Positions 1-7,752 of a stretch of DNA of 64,000 bases are shown in pieces. Within the stretch, counting starts at the first letter, position 1. Every line of letters begins with the position of its first letter. Origin of the DNA: Craurococcus roseus (GTDB lineage Bacteria > Pseudomonadota > Alphaproteobacteria > Acetobacterales > Acetobacteraceae); NCBI RefSeq assembly GCF_039523795.1, contig NZ_BAAAFZ010000023.1, forward strand, positions 1 to 64,000. The letters are read 5' to 3'. The notes below the pieces were generated by a model. The model saw only the letters and a list, made by a program, of their open reading frames with translations. It ran no database searches and was not told where the DNA came from. Both the position numbers and the translations under genes were made by a program.

Positions 1-528
1 GCCGCCGCGGCCGGGGCGGCCGCGGCCGCCGTGACGCGTCCGCCGGAGCCCGAGGCGCCACCGCCGGCGCAGCCCTCCGCGCCGCCCAGACCCGTGGTCG
101 GCACCGTCACCGGCCTGCCGCTGCCGCGCTTCGCGGCGCTCGGCTCCAACCAGGTGAACATGCGGATCGGCCCCGACCTGCGCTACCGCATCGAGTGGAC
201 CTACCAGCGGCGCGACCTGCCGGTGCAGATCGTCGAGGAGCACCAGATCTGGCGGAAGATCCGCGACCCGGAGGGCACGGAAGGCTGGGTGCAGCGCCCC
301 CTGCTCAACGCCCGCCGCACCTTCCTCGTCCAAGGGGAGGAACGCGCGCTACGCCGCCGGCCGGAAGCAGACGCCTCGGCTGTCGCCCACCTCAAGCCCG
401 GCGTCATCGGCTTGGTCCGCCGCTGCGCCGCCGGCAGCGCTTGGTGCGAGGTGCGGGTCGCCGACCACGAAGGCTGGATACGCCGCTCCGAGATCTGGGG
501 CGTGGGCGCGGACGAGGCGATCGAGTAG
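1..528 (+). CDS. SH3-domain protein (5' end beyond window)
   Basis: The frame is open from base 1, so the gene begins outside the window; the Ala-rich start of the visible part looks like the end of a signal peptide or hydrophobic segment, and the GTG at 31 is probably internal. A Pro-rich linker follows. Two bacterial SH3-like modules come next: roughly residues 45-105, beginning with the typical NVR-like element (QVNMRIGP) and closing with GWVQ, and roughly 113-170, closing with GWIRRSEIWG. This layout matches exported SH3 proteins of alphaproteobacteria, thought to bind cell-wall or envelope ligands. The specific role is unknown. The true start cannot be fixed from this window. Confidence 0.8.
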   Translation, partial: AAAAGAAAAAVTRPPEPEAPPPAQPSAPPRPVVGTVTGLPLPRFAALGSNQVNMRIGPDLRYRIEWTYQRRDLPVQIVEEHQIWRKIRDPEGTEGWVQRPLLNARRTFLVQGEERALRRRPEADASAVAHLKPGVIGLVRRCAAGSAWCEVRVADHEGWIRRSEIWGVGADEAIE

Positions 529-628
529 GCGGCGCGCCTGGCCGGGGAGAGCCCAGCGCCGCCCCGGCCTACGGTTTCGACTGGCATCCTCGCGCGCCCG
601 ATCGGCGTCAGTCGGGCGCGCCCCTGCC

Positions 629-1987
629 CTATCCCTGCCCCCGCATCGCCACCACGTCCGCGTCCTCGGTCAGCAGATAGAGCACGCCGGCCGCCACCGC
701 CGGCTGCAGCACCACGCCGTCCCGCAGCCGGGTCGTGCCGAGCAGTTCGCCGTCCAGCGGGTTCGCCTCCGCCATGCGGCCGTGGCTGCCCGGAATCAGC
801 AGCCGCCCGCCCGCCAGCACCGGCGGCCCCCAGAAGATCGGGTCGCGCCGCCGCCGTTCGTTCTGGAACCGGCCGAGCGAGGTGATCCAGCGCACCCGCC
901 CGTCCTCCCGGCCGAGGCAGGCGAGTTCGCCGCCGGTCGACACCAGGAACAGCGCGTCGCCGGCGGACCAGGGCGTTTCCACCGCCGTCACCTCCCGCTC
1001 CCACAGCCGCCGGCCGGACCGGAGGTCGAGCGCCACGGTGAGGCCGCCGAGCCCGGTGGCGAAGACCCTGCCGCGGTCGACCACCGGCATGGCGGTGATG
1101 GCGGCGATGTCGGCCAAACCGCCGCCGCGCGCCGAGGACAGGGTTTCGCTCCAGGCCGGCCGCCCGTCCGTGGCGCGGATCGCCGCCAGTTCGCCCGAGC
1201 CGAAGCCGGCCACGACCAGCTCGCCCTCCACCGCCGGCGCGGGCAGGCCGAGGCTCATGGTGGTGGTGGGCTGCGCCCGGTAGGTCCAGAGGCGCCGCCC
1301 GTCCTCGACGGAGAGCGCGACGAGCTGGTTCTCGACCGTGGGCACCAGGACACGGCCGCCGGCCACCGTGGGCGAGCCGCGCGCCGGTGCCGGCAGGGAA
1401 ACGCGCCACCCGATGGCGCCGTCCGCCGGGTCGATCGCCATCGCCTCGGCGAGGCCCGTCACGGCGTAGAGCCGCTCGCCCTCGAAGGCGATGCCGCCGC
1501 CCAACGCCCCGTCGCGGTCCCGGCGCGGGCGCGTGTCCGCGTCCCAGCGCCGGCGGCCGTTCGCCGCGTCGAGCGCCGTCACCCGGCCGTAGGCGTCCAT
1601 GGCGAAGACGGTACCGCCGGCCACCAGCGGCGGCGCGGTCAGGCGGCGCCGGTAGCCGGAGCCGGTGCCGACCGACGAGCGCCACGCCTCCGCCAACCCG
1701 CGGGCCAGCGCCGGATGCCCGGGCGAATGGTCGACCTCCCCGCCGGCCTGCGGCCACTCGGCGTTCTCCTCGATGGGCGGCAGGGCGATCGGCCCGCCCC
1801 GGGCCGCCGCCGCGTCCAGCCCCAGGGGCCGCTCGGCGGCCAGCACCGGCCGGCGCTCGCCGGGCAAGGGCCGCTCGCGCTCGCCGAAGATGGAGTCGAA
1901 GGCGCCGGAAACGCTTTCGCAGCCGGCGAGCAGGCCGCCGGCTGCGCCCAACAGGGCGGCACGGCGAAACACGGGGAAACGGCGCAT
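629..1987 (-). CDS. bamB: BamB-like outer-membrane assembly lipoprotein (PQQ-type beta-propeller)
   Basis: 452 residues. The N-terminus is a lipoprotein signal (MRRFPVFRRAALLG...) with lipobox LAGC and Cys23. The rest carries repeated propeller blades with the signature AxDxxxGxxxW, for example ALDAANGRRRW, SVEDGRRLWTY and ALDLRSGRRLWE, typical of the eight-bladed BamB fold. BamB is a periplasmic lipoprotein of the BAM complex that folds outer-membrane beta-barrels. The ATG overlaps the TGA of the upstream TPR gene by one base (TGATG), suggesting translational coupling, and the same pair occurs together in many alphaproteobacteria. The GTPase gene der often follows bamB but is absent here; an SH3 gene on the other strand lies there instead. 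Confidence 0.88.
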   Translation of the reverse strand: MRRFPVFRRAALLGAAGGLLAGCESVSGAFDSIFGERERPLPGERRPVLAAERPLGLDAAAARGGPIALPPIEENAEWPQAGGEVDHSPGHPALARGLAEAWRSSVGTGSGYRRRLTAPPLVAGGTVFAMDAYGRVTALDAANGRRRWDADTRPRRDRDGALGGGIAFEGERLYAVTGLAEAMAIDPADGAIGWRVSLPAPARGSPTVAGGRVLVPTVENQLVALSVEDGRRLWTYRAQPTTTMSLGLPAPAVEGELVVAGFGSGELAAIRATDGRPAWSETLSSARGGGLADIAAITAMPVVDRGRVFATGLGGLTVALDLRSGRRLWEREVTAVETPWSAGDALFLVSTGGELACLGREDGRVRWITSLGRFQNERRRRDPIFWGPPVLAGGRLLIPGSHGRMAEANPLDGELLGTTRLRDGVVLQPAVAAGVLYLLTEDADVVAMRGQG

Positions 1988-2643
1988 CAGGCGCCGCCCA
2001 TCCCGGACAGCAGCCGCCCGGCCCGCTCGCGCACGCCCGGCGGCGCCCCGCCGTCGTTGGCCAGCGCCTGGAAGGCCCGCCGCGCCGCATCCGTTTCGCC
2101 GCGCTTCAGCGCCGCCAGGGCGCGCACCTCGGCGGCGGAGGCGCGGAACGGGCCGTTGCCCTCGGCCAGCGGCGCCATCCGCGCCTCGACCGCCGCCGCG
2201 GTGTCGTCCTTCTCCAAAGCGTGCGTGCCCCACACCACGGTGGCGAGTTCGCGGAATGTCGCGTCCGCCGAGCCGTCCCGCGCGATCGCGTCCCACTCCG
2301 CCAACGCCGCGTCGCGCTCGCCCGCCTCCGCGCGCAAGGCGGCGGCGCGCAGGCGGGCCAGCACGCGGTAGCCGGAGGGCGCCTCGGCGGCGACCGCGTC
2401 GAAACGCCCGGCGGCAGCGGCGGCGTCCGTGCCCTGCTCGGAGGCGGCGCGCGCGGCGGCGAGGTAGCCCTCCGCGGTGGCCATTGCCGCCCGGCCCTGC
2501 CACCAGCGCCAGCCCTGGACGCCGGCGACCGCCACCACGGCCAGCAGCGCCAAGCCGGCTAGGAGGCCGCCGTAGCGATTGAACAGTTGCTTGGTGCGCT
2601 CGGCGCGGAGGTCTTCCTTCACCTCGTCGAAGATGTCGGCCAC
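1987..2643 (-). CDS. YfgM-like membrane-anchored TPR protein
   Basis: 218 residues beginning MADIFDEVKEDLRAERTKQL, the classic start of the YfgM/TPR_21 family. It has a short cytoplasmic segment, one transmembrane helix at about residues 26-43, then an Ala/Arg-rich periplasmic domain with degenerate tetratricopeptide-type helices. YfgM homologues act as ancillary partners of the Sec translocon and periplasmic chaperone network and are usually encoded beside bamB, as here. Translation of bamB starts on the stop codon of this gene. An 82-base divergent gap separates it from the small lipoprotein gene on the plus strand. Confidence 0.85.
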   Translation of the reverse strand: MADIFDEVKEDLRAERTKQLFNRYGGLLAGLALLAVVAVAGVQGWRWWQGRAAMATAEGYLAAARAASEQGTDAAAAAGRFDAVAAEAPSGYRVLARLRAAALRAEAGERDAALAEWDAIARDGSADATFRELATVVWGTHALEKDDTAAAVEARMAPLAEGNGPFRASAAEVRALAALKRGETDAARRAFQALANDGGAPPGVRERAGRLLSGMGGA

Positions 2644-2725
2644 GTCGCTCCTTCCGGATGGGGCGGGGCCGCGGTCTAGCAGCCCGTTGTGGGGGCGTTA
2701 ACCCCGGCGCCCGCAGGGTGGCGGG

Positions 2726-3097
2726 ATGCGCCGGCCGCTCTGCCTCTTGTTGTTCCTGCCCTTCCTCGCCGCTTGCGACCCCGCCTCGCTCGGTGCCACG
2801 GCGGCGGTGGGCGTCGGCTCCGTCGCGGTGATCGGGCGGACGCCAATGGACGCCGCGGTGTCGCTGGCGACAGGGCGGGACTGCTCGGTGGTGCGGCTCG
2901 ACCGCGGCCTGGGCTACTGCCGCCCGGTGGAACCGCCGCCCGCGCCGCCGCCCTACTGCACCCGCAGCCTCGGCCGCGTGGACTGCTGGCGCGAACCGCC
3001 GCTGGCTTTCCCGATGCAGCGCGGCGTGGCGGACGGGCCGGAGGGGCTCACCGCGGAGCAGGAAGCGCACCGGACGCGGCGCTGGGGCCTTTGGTAG
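2726..3097 (+). CDS. Small lipoprotein of unknown function
   Basis: 123 residues. The signal peptide MRRPLCLLLFLPFLAAC has Cys17 as the probable lipidation site. A hydrophobic Gly/Val stretch (TAAVGVGSVAVIGRTPMD) follows, then DCSVVRLDRGLGYCR, and a Pro/Cys-rich segment with paired cysteines. The middle motif resembles a conserved but uncharacterised alphaproteobacterial lipoprotein family in which the RTP..DxxVS..TGRDCS..R element is typical; this family memory is not verified here. It stands alone, divergent from the yfgM-bamB pair and convergent with the next gene. No function can be assigned. Confidence 0.72.
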   Translation: MRRPLCLLLFLPFLAACDPASLGATAAVGVGSVAVIGRTPMDAAVSLATGRDCSVVRLDRGLGYCRPVEPPPAPPPYCTRSLGRVDCWREPPLAFPMQRGVADGPEGLTAEQEAHRTRRWGLW

Positions 3098-3123
3098 GCG
3101 GGCGGAAGCGCCACCGGCCCGCC
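3097..3123. terminator. Inverted repeat between convergent genes
   Basis: GGCGGGC (3097-3103) pairs perfectly with GCCCGCC (3117-3123) around a 13-base loop. It lies exactly between the stop codons of two convergent genes and starts within the upstream stop codon. No T-run follows on either side, so it is only a candidate bidirectional terminator. Confidence 0.4.
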
Positions 3124-3125
3124 GG

Positions 3126-3644
3126 TCAGGCGTCGCGCCGGGCTTGCGCGTCACGCACGAACTGGGACACGCGCCCGATCTCGCGGGGGTCCATCTGCAC
3201 CGTGGGCTCCTGGTTGTCCTTGGGCCGCATGCCCTCGTCGGCGGTCCGGCCCGGACTGGGGTGGTGGACGGGGGCGGCGCGCTTGCGCTCCAAGGCCTCG
3301 CGCAAGTTGGCCACGGCGCGGTCGCGCTTCTCCTCGGCCCGGAGCCGCTCAATCCGGCCGTTCACGCGTCGCAGGGCGCGGGCGAAGACCTGCTTCTTCG
3401 CCGACAAGCCGCGCTCGCTCGGCGGCTCGGCCGCCGCTCCGCGCGGCTCCGCCTTGCCTCGGCGGATGCGCCTCCGCTCGCGCACCGTGTCGCGCATCCG
3501 CGCGCGGCGCGACCGCAGCCAGCGCGCGAGTTCGACCAGCTCGTCCCGCGCCAGCCCTTGGACGGCCGGGTGGTGGCTGCGGGCCACCGGGTCGTACTCG
3601 TCTTCGGTGAGCAGCTTGCGCTCGGCGGCGATCTCCACGCCCAT
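3126..3644 (-). CDS. Conserved hypothetical basic protein
   Basis: 172 residues, strongly charged, with many Arg/Ala/Glu residues. The N-terminus (LLTEDEYDPVARSHHPA) is followed by a helical LARWLRSRRARMRD segment, a basic region RRRIRRGKAEPRG, and SERGLSAKKQVFARALRRVN. The C-terminus has HHPSPGRTADEGMRPKDN. There is no signal peptide or membrane segment, so it is probably cytoplasmic and possibly nucleic-acid associated because of its charge. I recall similar proteins in Methylobacterium-like bacteria but cannot name a family. Nothing in the neighbourhood points to a function. Confidence 0.65.
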   Translation of the reverse strand: MGVEIAAERKLLTEDEYDPVARSHHPAVQGLARDELVELARWLRSRRARMRDTVRERRRIRRGKAEPRGAAAEPPSERGLSAKKQVFARALRRVNGRIERLRAEEKRDRAVANLREALERKRAAPVHHPSPGRTADEGMRPKDNQEPTVQMDPREIGRVSQFVRDAQARRDA

Positions 3645-3737
3645 GCGGCGTTTCCCTCCATTCTTCCTCGCAAGCCCACGAACGCTGCGTGGACGCCAAG
3701 GTGCTCGGGAATCGAGAGGAGCCGGCGGGCAGCGACC

Positions 3738-4397
3738 CTATAGCGGTTCGGTCTCGCGCTCGGCCATCATCTCCCGGAACGCGGGCCGCGCTTGGCAGGC
3801 CGCGAGCCACCGCTGCACGTGCGGGTTGGCGTCGAACAGCCCCGACGCGGGCTGGGCGTAGCGGAAGACCTCCGCGAGGTTGATGTCCGCGACCGTGAAT
3901 CGGGCGCCGACGGCGAACCCTCCACCGTCCCGCAGCGCCGCGTCGAGCACGCCGAAGGGTTCCCGCAACGCGTCCACGGCCGCCCGGGCCGCGGCGGGGT
4001 CATGGTCCTTGGCCGAAGCGGGGAGGCGTTGCAGGATCGTGAGGGCGTGCGGCTCGCACCGCGTCGCGGCCCAGAGCGACCACATGGTCATCAGCCCGGT
4101 CTCGCACGCGTCGCGCGGCGCCAGCGGGCCGCCGTGCTTGCAGGCGAGATAGAGCGTGATGGCGAGGGATTCGTGCAGGACGAAGCCGTCGTCATCGATG
4201 GTCGGGACCAAGCCGTTCGGGTTGACCGCGCGGAAGGCGGGCGAGGCCGTGTTCAGCGGCGCGTCCGGCGCATCGGGCCGCTCCAGCCGGTAGGCCTGGA
4301 TCACCGGCACCCGCTCGAACGGCAGGCCAAGCTCCTTGGCGAGCCAAACCGGGCGCGTCGCCCGGGAACGCAGCACGCCGTAGATCCTCAAGCCCAT
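3738..4397 (-). CDS. Glutathione S-transferase family protein
   Basis: 219 residues, the normal size for a cytosolic GST. Residues 1-80 form the thioredoxin-like domain: a beta-strand start (MGLRIYGVLRSRATR), the cis-proline element NPNGLVPTIDDDG and the glutathione-binding ES pair in FVLHESLAITLYLA. Residues 90-219 form the helical domain with the N-capping motif FTVADINLAEV. The first-helix Cys/Ser is replaced by SRATR, so the catalytic hydroxyl or thiol is not obvious and the substrate is unknown. It lies 31 bases from the dihydroorotase gene on the same strand and may be cotranscribed with it. Confidence 0.85.
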   Translation of the reverse strand: MGLRIYGVLRSRATRPVWLAKELGLPFERVPVIQAYRLERPDAPDAPLNTASPAFRAVNPNGLVPTIDDDGFVLHESLAITLYLACKHGGPLAPRDACETGLMTMWSLWAATRCEPHALTILQRLPASAKDHDPAAARAAVDALREPFGVLDAALRDGGGFAVGARFTVADINLAEVFRYAQPASGLFDANPHVQRWLAACQARPAFREMMAERETEPL

Positions 4398-4428
4398 GGA
4401 TGCCCCCTGCCCTCTGCCGCAACCGGCG

Positions 4429-5745
4429 TCACCGGAACCGCACCGCCGCTCCGCGGGGTCCGCCGATCGCCTCGTCCTCGCGCATCACCGTCTGCCCGCG
4501 GACCACGGTCATCACCGGCCATCCCTTGCAGCGGTGCCCGGCGAAGGGCGTCCAGCCGCAAGGCGAAGCGATCCAGCTTTCCTCGATCGTGCGCTCGCGC
4601 TTCATGTCCACCACGGTGAAGTCGGCGTCGTAGCCCGCCGCGAGGCGGCCCTTGCCCACCGCGCCGTAGACGCGCGCCGGGCCGGCGCACATCAGGTCGG
4701 CGAGGCGCGAAAGGGAGAGCCGCCCGGCGCTCACGTGGTCCAGCATCAGCGGCACGATGGTCTGCACGCCGGTCAGCCCCGCCGCCGTGCACGGCCAGGG
4801 CTTCTCCTTCGCCGCGCGCGAGTGGGGCGCGTGGTCGCTGCCGACCACATCCACCGTGCCGTCCGCCACCGCGGCCCAGGCGGCGCGCATGTGCCGCTCG
4901 TCGCGGATCGGCGGATTCATCACCGCGTAGCCGCCGCGCCGGTCGTAGGCCTCGTCCGTCTGGGTCAGGTGGTTCAGCAGCACCTCCACCGTGGCGAGGT
5001 CGCGGAAATCCTTCAGGTACTTCAATTCTTCAGCGGTGGAGACGTGCAGGATGTGCGCCGGCCGGCCGGTCTTGCGCGCCAGCGCCATCAGCCGCCGGGT
5101 GCCGAGCGCCGCGCACTCCACGTCGCGCCATTCCATGTGGAGCCGGTGCGGCCCGCCGCCGGCGTAGGCGGGGCGCCGTTCCTGCAAGCGGTACTCGTCC
5201 TCCGAGTGGTAGCAGACGCGCCGCCTGCCGCTTCGCATCACCGCTTCCAGGCTCTCGTCGTCCTCCACAAGGAGGTCGCCGGTGGAGCTGCCGGCGAAGA
5301 CCTTCACCGCGCAGACGTTCGGCTCCAGCTCCAGCGCCGCCAGTTCGGCGATGTTGCTCTTGGTGGCGCCGACGTAGAGGCCCACGTCGCAGTGCGCGCG
5401 GCCGTCCAGGTGCTCGCGTTTCCAGTCCAGCCGAGCGCGATCGGTGATCGCCGGCGCGGTGTTGGGCATGTCGAACACCGCGGCCAAGCCGCCCAGCACC
5501 GCGGCGCGCGTGCCGGTGGCGAGCGTCTCGACCGCCGGATCGCCAGGATCGCGCAAGTGGACGTGGGCGTCGATCAAGCCCGGTAGCACGTGAAGCCCGG
5601 CGCAGTCGATCGTCTCCGCCGCTCCGGCAGTTCGGAGGTCGCCGATCGCGGCGAGGCGCCCGCCGCGCACGCCCACATCGGCCGTCTCGACGCCCCAGGG
5701 CAGCACCAGCGCGCCGCCGCGCAGCACCAGGTCGAAGCTCGCCAT
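4429..5745 (-). CDS. pyrC: Dihydroorotase (class I, amidohydrolase fold)
   Basis: 438 residues. Metal ligands of the amidohydrolase barrel are visible: H61 and H63 in DAHVHLRDPG, the carboxylated lysine K149 in CAVKVF, H180 in CYHSEDEY, H234 in HILHVSTAEE and the catalytic D304 in GSDHAPHS. The HVHLRDPG signature and overall length fit class I dihydroorotase, which cyclises carbamoyl aspartate in pyrimidine synthesis. A close relative such as allantoinase or dihydropyrimidinase is possible, and pyrB is not adjacent. ATG 5745 was chosen because the strong GGGAGGGG Shine-Dalgarno lies just upstream; longer in-frame extension has no such site. Confidence 0.8.
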   Translation of the reverse strand: MASFDLVLRGGALVLPWGVETADVGVRGGRLAAIGDLRTAGAAETIDCAGLHVLPGLIDAHVHLRDPGDPAVETLATGTRAAVLGGLAAVFDMPNTAPAITDRARLDWKREHLDGRAHCDVGLYVGATKSNIAELAALELEPNVCAVKVFAGSSTGDLLVEDDESLEAVMRSGRRRVCYHSEDEYRLQERRPAYAGGGPHRLHMEWRDVECAALGTRRLMALARKTGRPAHILHVSTAEELKYLKDFRDLATVEVLLNHLTQTDEAYDRRGGYAVMNPPIRDERHMRAAWAAVADGTVDVVGSDHAPHSRAAKEKPWPCTAAGLTGVQTIVPLMLDHVSAGRLSLSRLADLMCAGPARVYGAVGKGRLAAGYDADFTVVDMKRERTIEESWIASPCGWTPFAGHRCKGWPVMTVVRGQTVMREDEAIGGPRGAAVRFR

Positions 5746-5812
5746 GGCCCGGTCCCCTCCCGCTCCGCCCCGTTGTCCCGCCTCGCCGCCGCGTCTGCAA
5801 CCCGTGGCGGAG

Positions 5813-6058
5813 TCAGGCGTGCGCGGCGAAGGCGGCGAGCAGGGCTTCGCCGCGCGGCGTGAGGGCGACGGCGCTGTCCGCCATCGCCGCGCCGGGCACC
5901 GGCTCCAGGCGCACAAGGCCGCCGTCCAGCGCATCCTCCCACACGGGGAGCCTGGGACAGGAGGTCCGCCAAGCGGCCATCGCCTCGCCGTGGGTCCTGG
6001 GTGCGCTCTCCACCCACGCCAGGAACTGGATCGTCAGCAACCGCAGGGCATCATCCAT
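5813..6058 (-). CDS. Conserved hypothetical small protein
   Basis: 81 residues, MDDALRLLTIQFLAWVES at the start, then a WRTSCPRLPVWEDAL element and a C-terminal VALTPRGEALLAAFAAHA. The last segment resembles the wing/helix end of small winged-helix proteins, so a compact DNA- or protein-binding fold is possible, but no family is recognised. It lies just upstream of pyrC in the same direction (67-base gap) and downstream of the broken hydrolase. Confidence 0.6.
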   Translation of the reverse strand: MDDALRLLTIQFLAWVESAPRTHGEAMAAWRTSCPRLPVWEDALDGGLVRLEPVPGAAMADSAVALTPRGEALLAAFAAHA

Positions 6059-6104
6059 GGTGACGCTTCCCGTCCGGGCCGGGAGCTTACCGCGGTTTCC
6101 AGCG

Positions 6105-6880
6105 CTACGCGATGGCGAGCGGCATACGCGCCAGTTCGGCCGGCGCCGCCACCATCGCGTCGTGGCCGGTGGCGATCTCCTGCCAGCCCCAACCGCCCTG
6201 GCGCTCCACCCACTGCCGCGACGCCTCCAGGGGCGCGCAGACCGGCGCGGTGCAGGCGATGTAGGTGCGCAGCCGGCCGTTGCCGACGCGGTTCTTCAGG
6301 CGGAGCGGGCTCTCGTAGGTGCCGGCCGGGTGCGGGGTGAGCCGCCGCGCCACCCACGCGGCGCCCGGGCGGCCGCGTGGGTGGCGACGGAGGGATGGCA
6401 ACGCCGCCGCCCCGCTCCGCGATCTGCTTCCGGCGCGCGGCGACCACGTCCGGCGGCAGCATGCCGAAGGGGCTCAGCCCCGGCTCCACCGTCAAGCTGT
6501 GGAGGTGGACGAGGTGGCGCACAGCCCCAGGCATCCGGTCGGCCACGCCGCTGATGGCGCTGCCGCCGAAGCTGTGGCCGACGAGGATGGCGTCGCACAG
6601 CTCCTCCGCCTCCACCAAGTTCGCGGCGTCGTCCACGAACACGTCGAGCGTCACGTCGTGCGAGAGCAGGTGCCGGCGCTCGCCGAGGCCGGTCTGCGTC
6701 AGCGTGAAAACCCGGTGGCCCTGAGCGCGCAGCGCGTCCGCCACGTCGCGCCAGCACCAGCCGCCGTGCCACGCGCCTTGGACGAGCACGCAGGTCTCCG
6801 TCCGGCCGCGCCGGCGCCTCTTCGGCGGCGAACACGGCCGGAGCGCCGACGCCGGCGACAAGCCTGGTCAGGCGATCCAT
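6105..6880 (-). pseudogene. Alpha/beta hydrolase, broken by two frameshifts
   Basis: Three reading frames must be joined to give one hydrolase. The start (MDRLTRLVAGVGAPAVF, with AGGGAGA Shine-Dalgarno) runs to about base 6800. The core continues in a second frame with TETCVLVQGAWHGGWCWRDV, the oxyanion HG region, and the nucleophile elbow GHSFGGS. The third frame, from about 6370-6400 to the TAG at 6105, carries WVARRLTPHPAGTYE and the conserved C-terminal half. Removing one base at each junction makes the length 774 (257 codons plus stop), so both events look like single-base insertions. Because the scaffold also contains N-runs, sequencing or assembly error is as likely as true decay. Confidence 0.75.
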
Positions 6881-7321
6881 CCCGGTCTCCCTGGCATTCC
6901 TCCCGACGCTGGCAGCATGGCATGCGGCAGAGCCGGTGGCGATGTTCCGGCCGACGCCCCGATCTGGCGAAGGCGGCGCGGGCCGCGACCACGGGCGTGG
7001 CGGCCAAGTTGTGCGAAAGGGCACAGACCCGGCGCAGACGCTGGCGCACGGTCCCGTCCACTCTGCCGCAGGATGGCGCTAGCAGCGCTCCGTCGTGGAG
7101 CGCCCGTTGCGTGACCCGGCGGGGCACGGCGCCGGCCAGCGCCCGGCGGCACCCGCGAAGCGCCCGCACAGGACAGGCCCGTACCGGACAGGACGAAGAA
7201 GCGAACCGCTGAGGAGCCGCACCCCGCTCGCGGGGCTTCCGGCCTCGGGGCCGCCATCGCTCGTGGTTGCGGCGATGGACGTGGCTGGAGAAAGCAACCG
7301 GACGCCAGTCGGAGACGGAAA
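6881..7321. other. 441-base intergenic region
   Basis: No credible gene, tRNA or strong promoter seen on either strand. The minus side must contain the promoter of the hydrolase; the plus side ends with GGAGACGGAAA, the probable ribosome-binding site of the 106-residue protein. GC-rich short repeats such as ACAGGCCCGTACCGGACAGG are present without a convincing structure. Confidence 0.5.
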
Positions 7322-7642
7322 ATGGCCACTTGCGAGGACTTCACCATCACCCTGCGGAACAGCACCCACGGCGAAATCAAGGCGACGAAGTTCGAGTACA
7401 AGGACGGCTCGAAATGGAAGTCCGAAAACATGTTCGGCGCCGACGGCCACCAGAAGATCGAGAAGGACCACAGCGTAAGCTTCAAGCGCGACCTTGAAGG
7501 GATAGGGGCCGAAAGCACCCAGTTCAGGGTCACCTACCAGCACCACATCGGCGGCACCAAGTGGAGCGCCGACAAGTGCGAGGTGACCGACACGTTCACC
7601 GCGTTGGACAACGGCGGGAAGATGGTGACGCTCACCGCGTGA
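7322..7642 (+). CDS. Unrecognised 106-residue protein, predicted beta-rich
   Basis: MATCEDFTITLRNSTHGEIK at the start; then alternating polar/hydrophobic segments typical of a beta-sandwich (KFEYKDGSKWKSE, STQFRVTYQHHIGGTKW, TDTFTALDNGGKMVTLT). It is much richer in Lys, Thr and Asn than its neighbours, although GC at third positions remains high. No signal peptide or transmembrane segment. Preceded by GGAGACGGAAA as ribosome-binding site. It stands alone between a broken hydrolase and an assembly gap. The pattern resembles small lectin-like or cytolysin-partner proteins, but I do not recognise the family and assign no function. Confidence 0.65.
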   Translation: MATCEDFTITLRNSTHGEIKATKFEYKDGSKWKSENMFGADGHQKIEKDHSVSFKRDLEGIGAESTQFRVTYQHHIGGTKWSADKCEVTDTFTALDNGGKMVTLTA

Positions 7643-7707
7643 AACCGCGCTTCCCGCTCCCGGACGCCGAGTTGAGCGTCGCGTGACGTGGGCGGGCGGC
7701 CTCGGCG

Positions 7708-7729
7708 NNNNNNNNNNNNNNNNNNNNNN
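7708..7729. other. Assembly gap (22 N)
   Basis: Run of unknown bases between the 106-residue gene and the 3' end of asnB. It may hide a terminator for these convergent genes. Confidence 0.99.
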
Positions 7730-7752
7730 AGGACGACGACGCCAAGCCGCGT

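Noticed and set aside
629..3352. Very long minus-strand open frame of about 900 codons covering bamB and upstream
   Set aside because: Only the part from 1987 downward has family similarity; the rest is a high-GC shadow frame of the YfgM-like gene and others.
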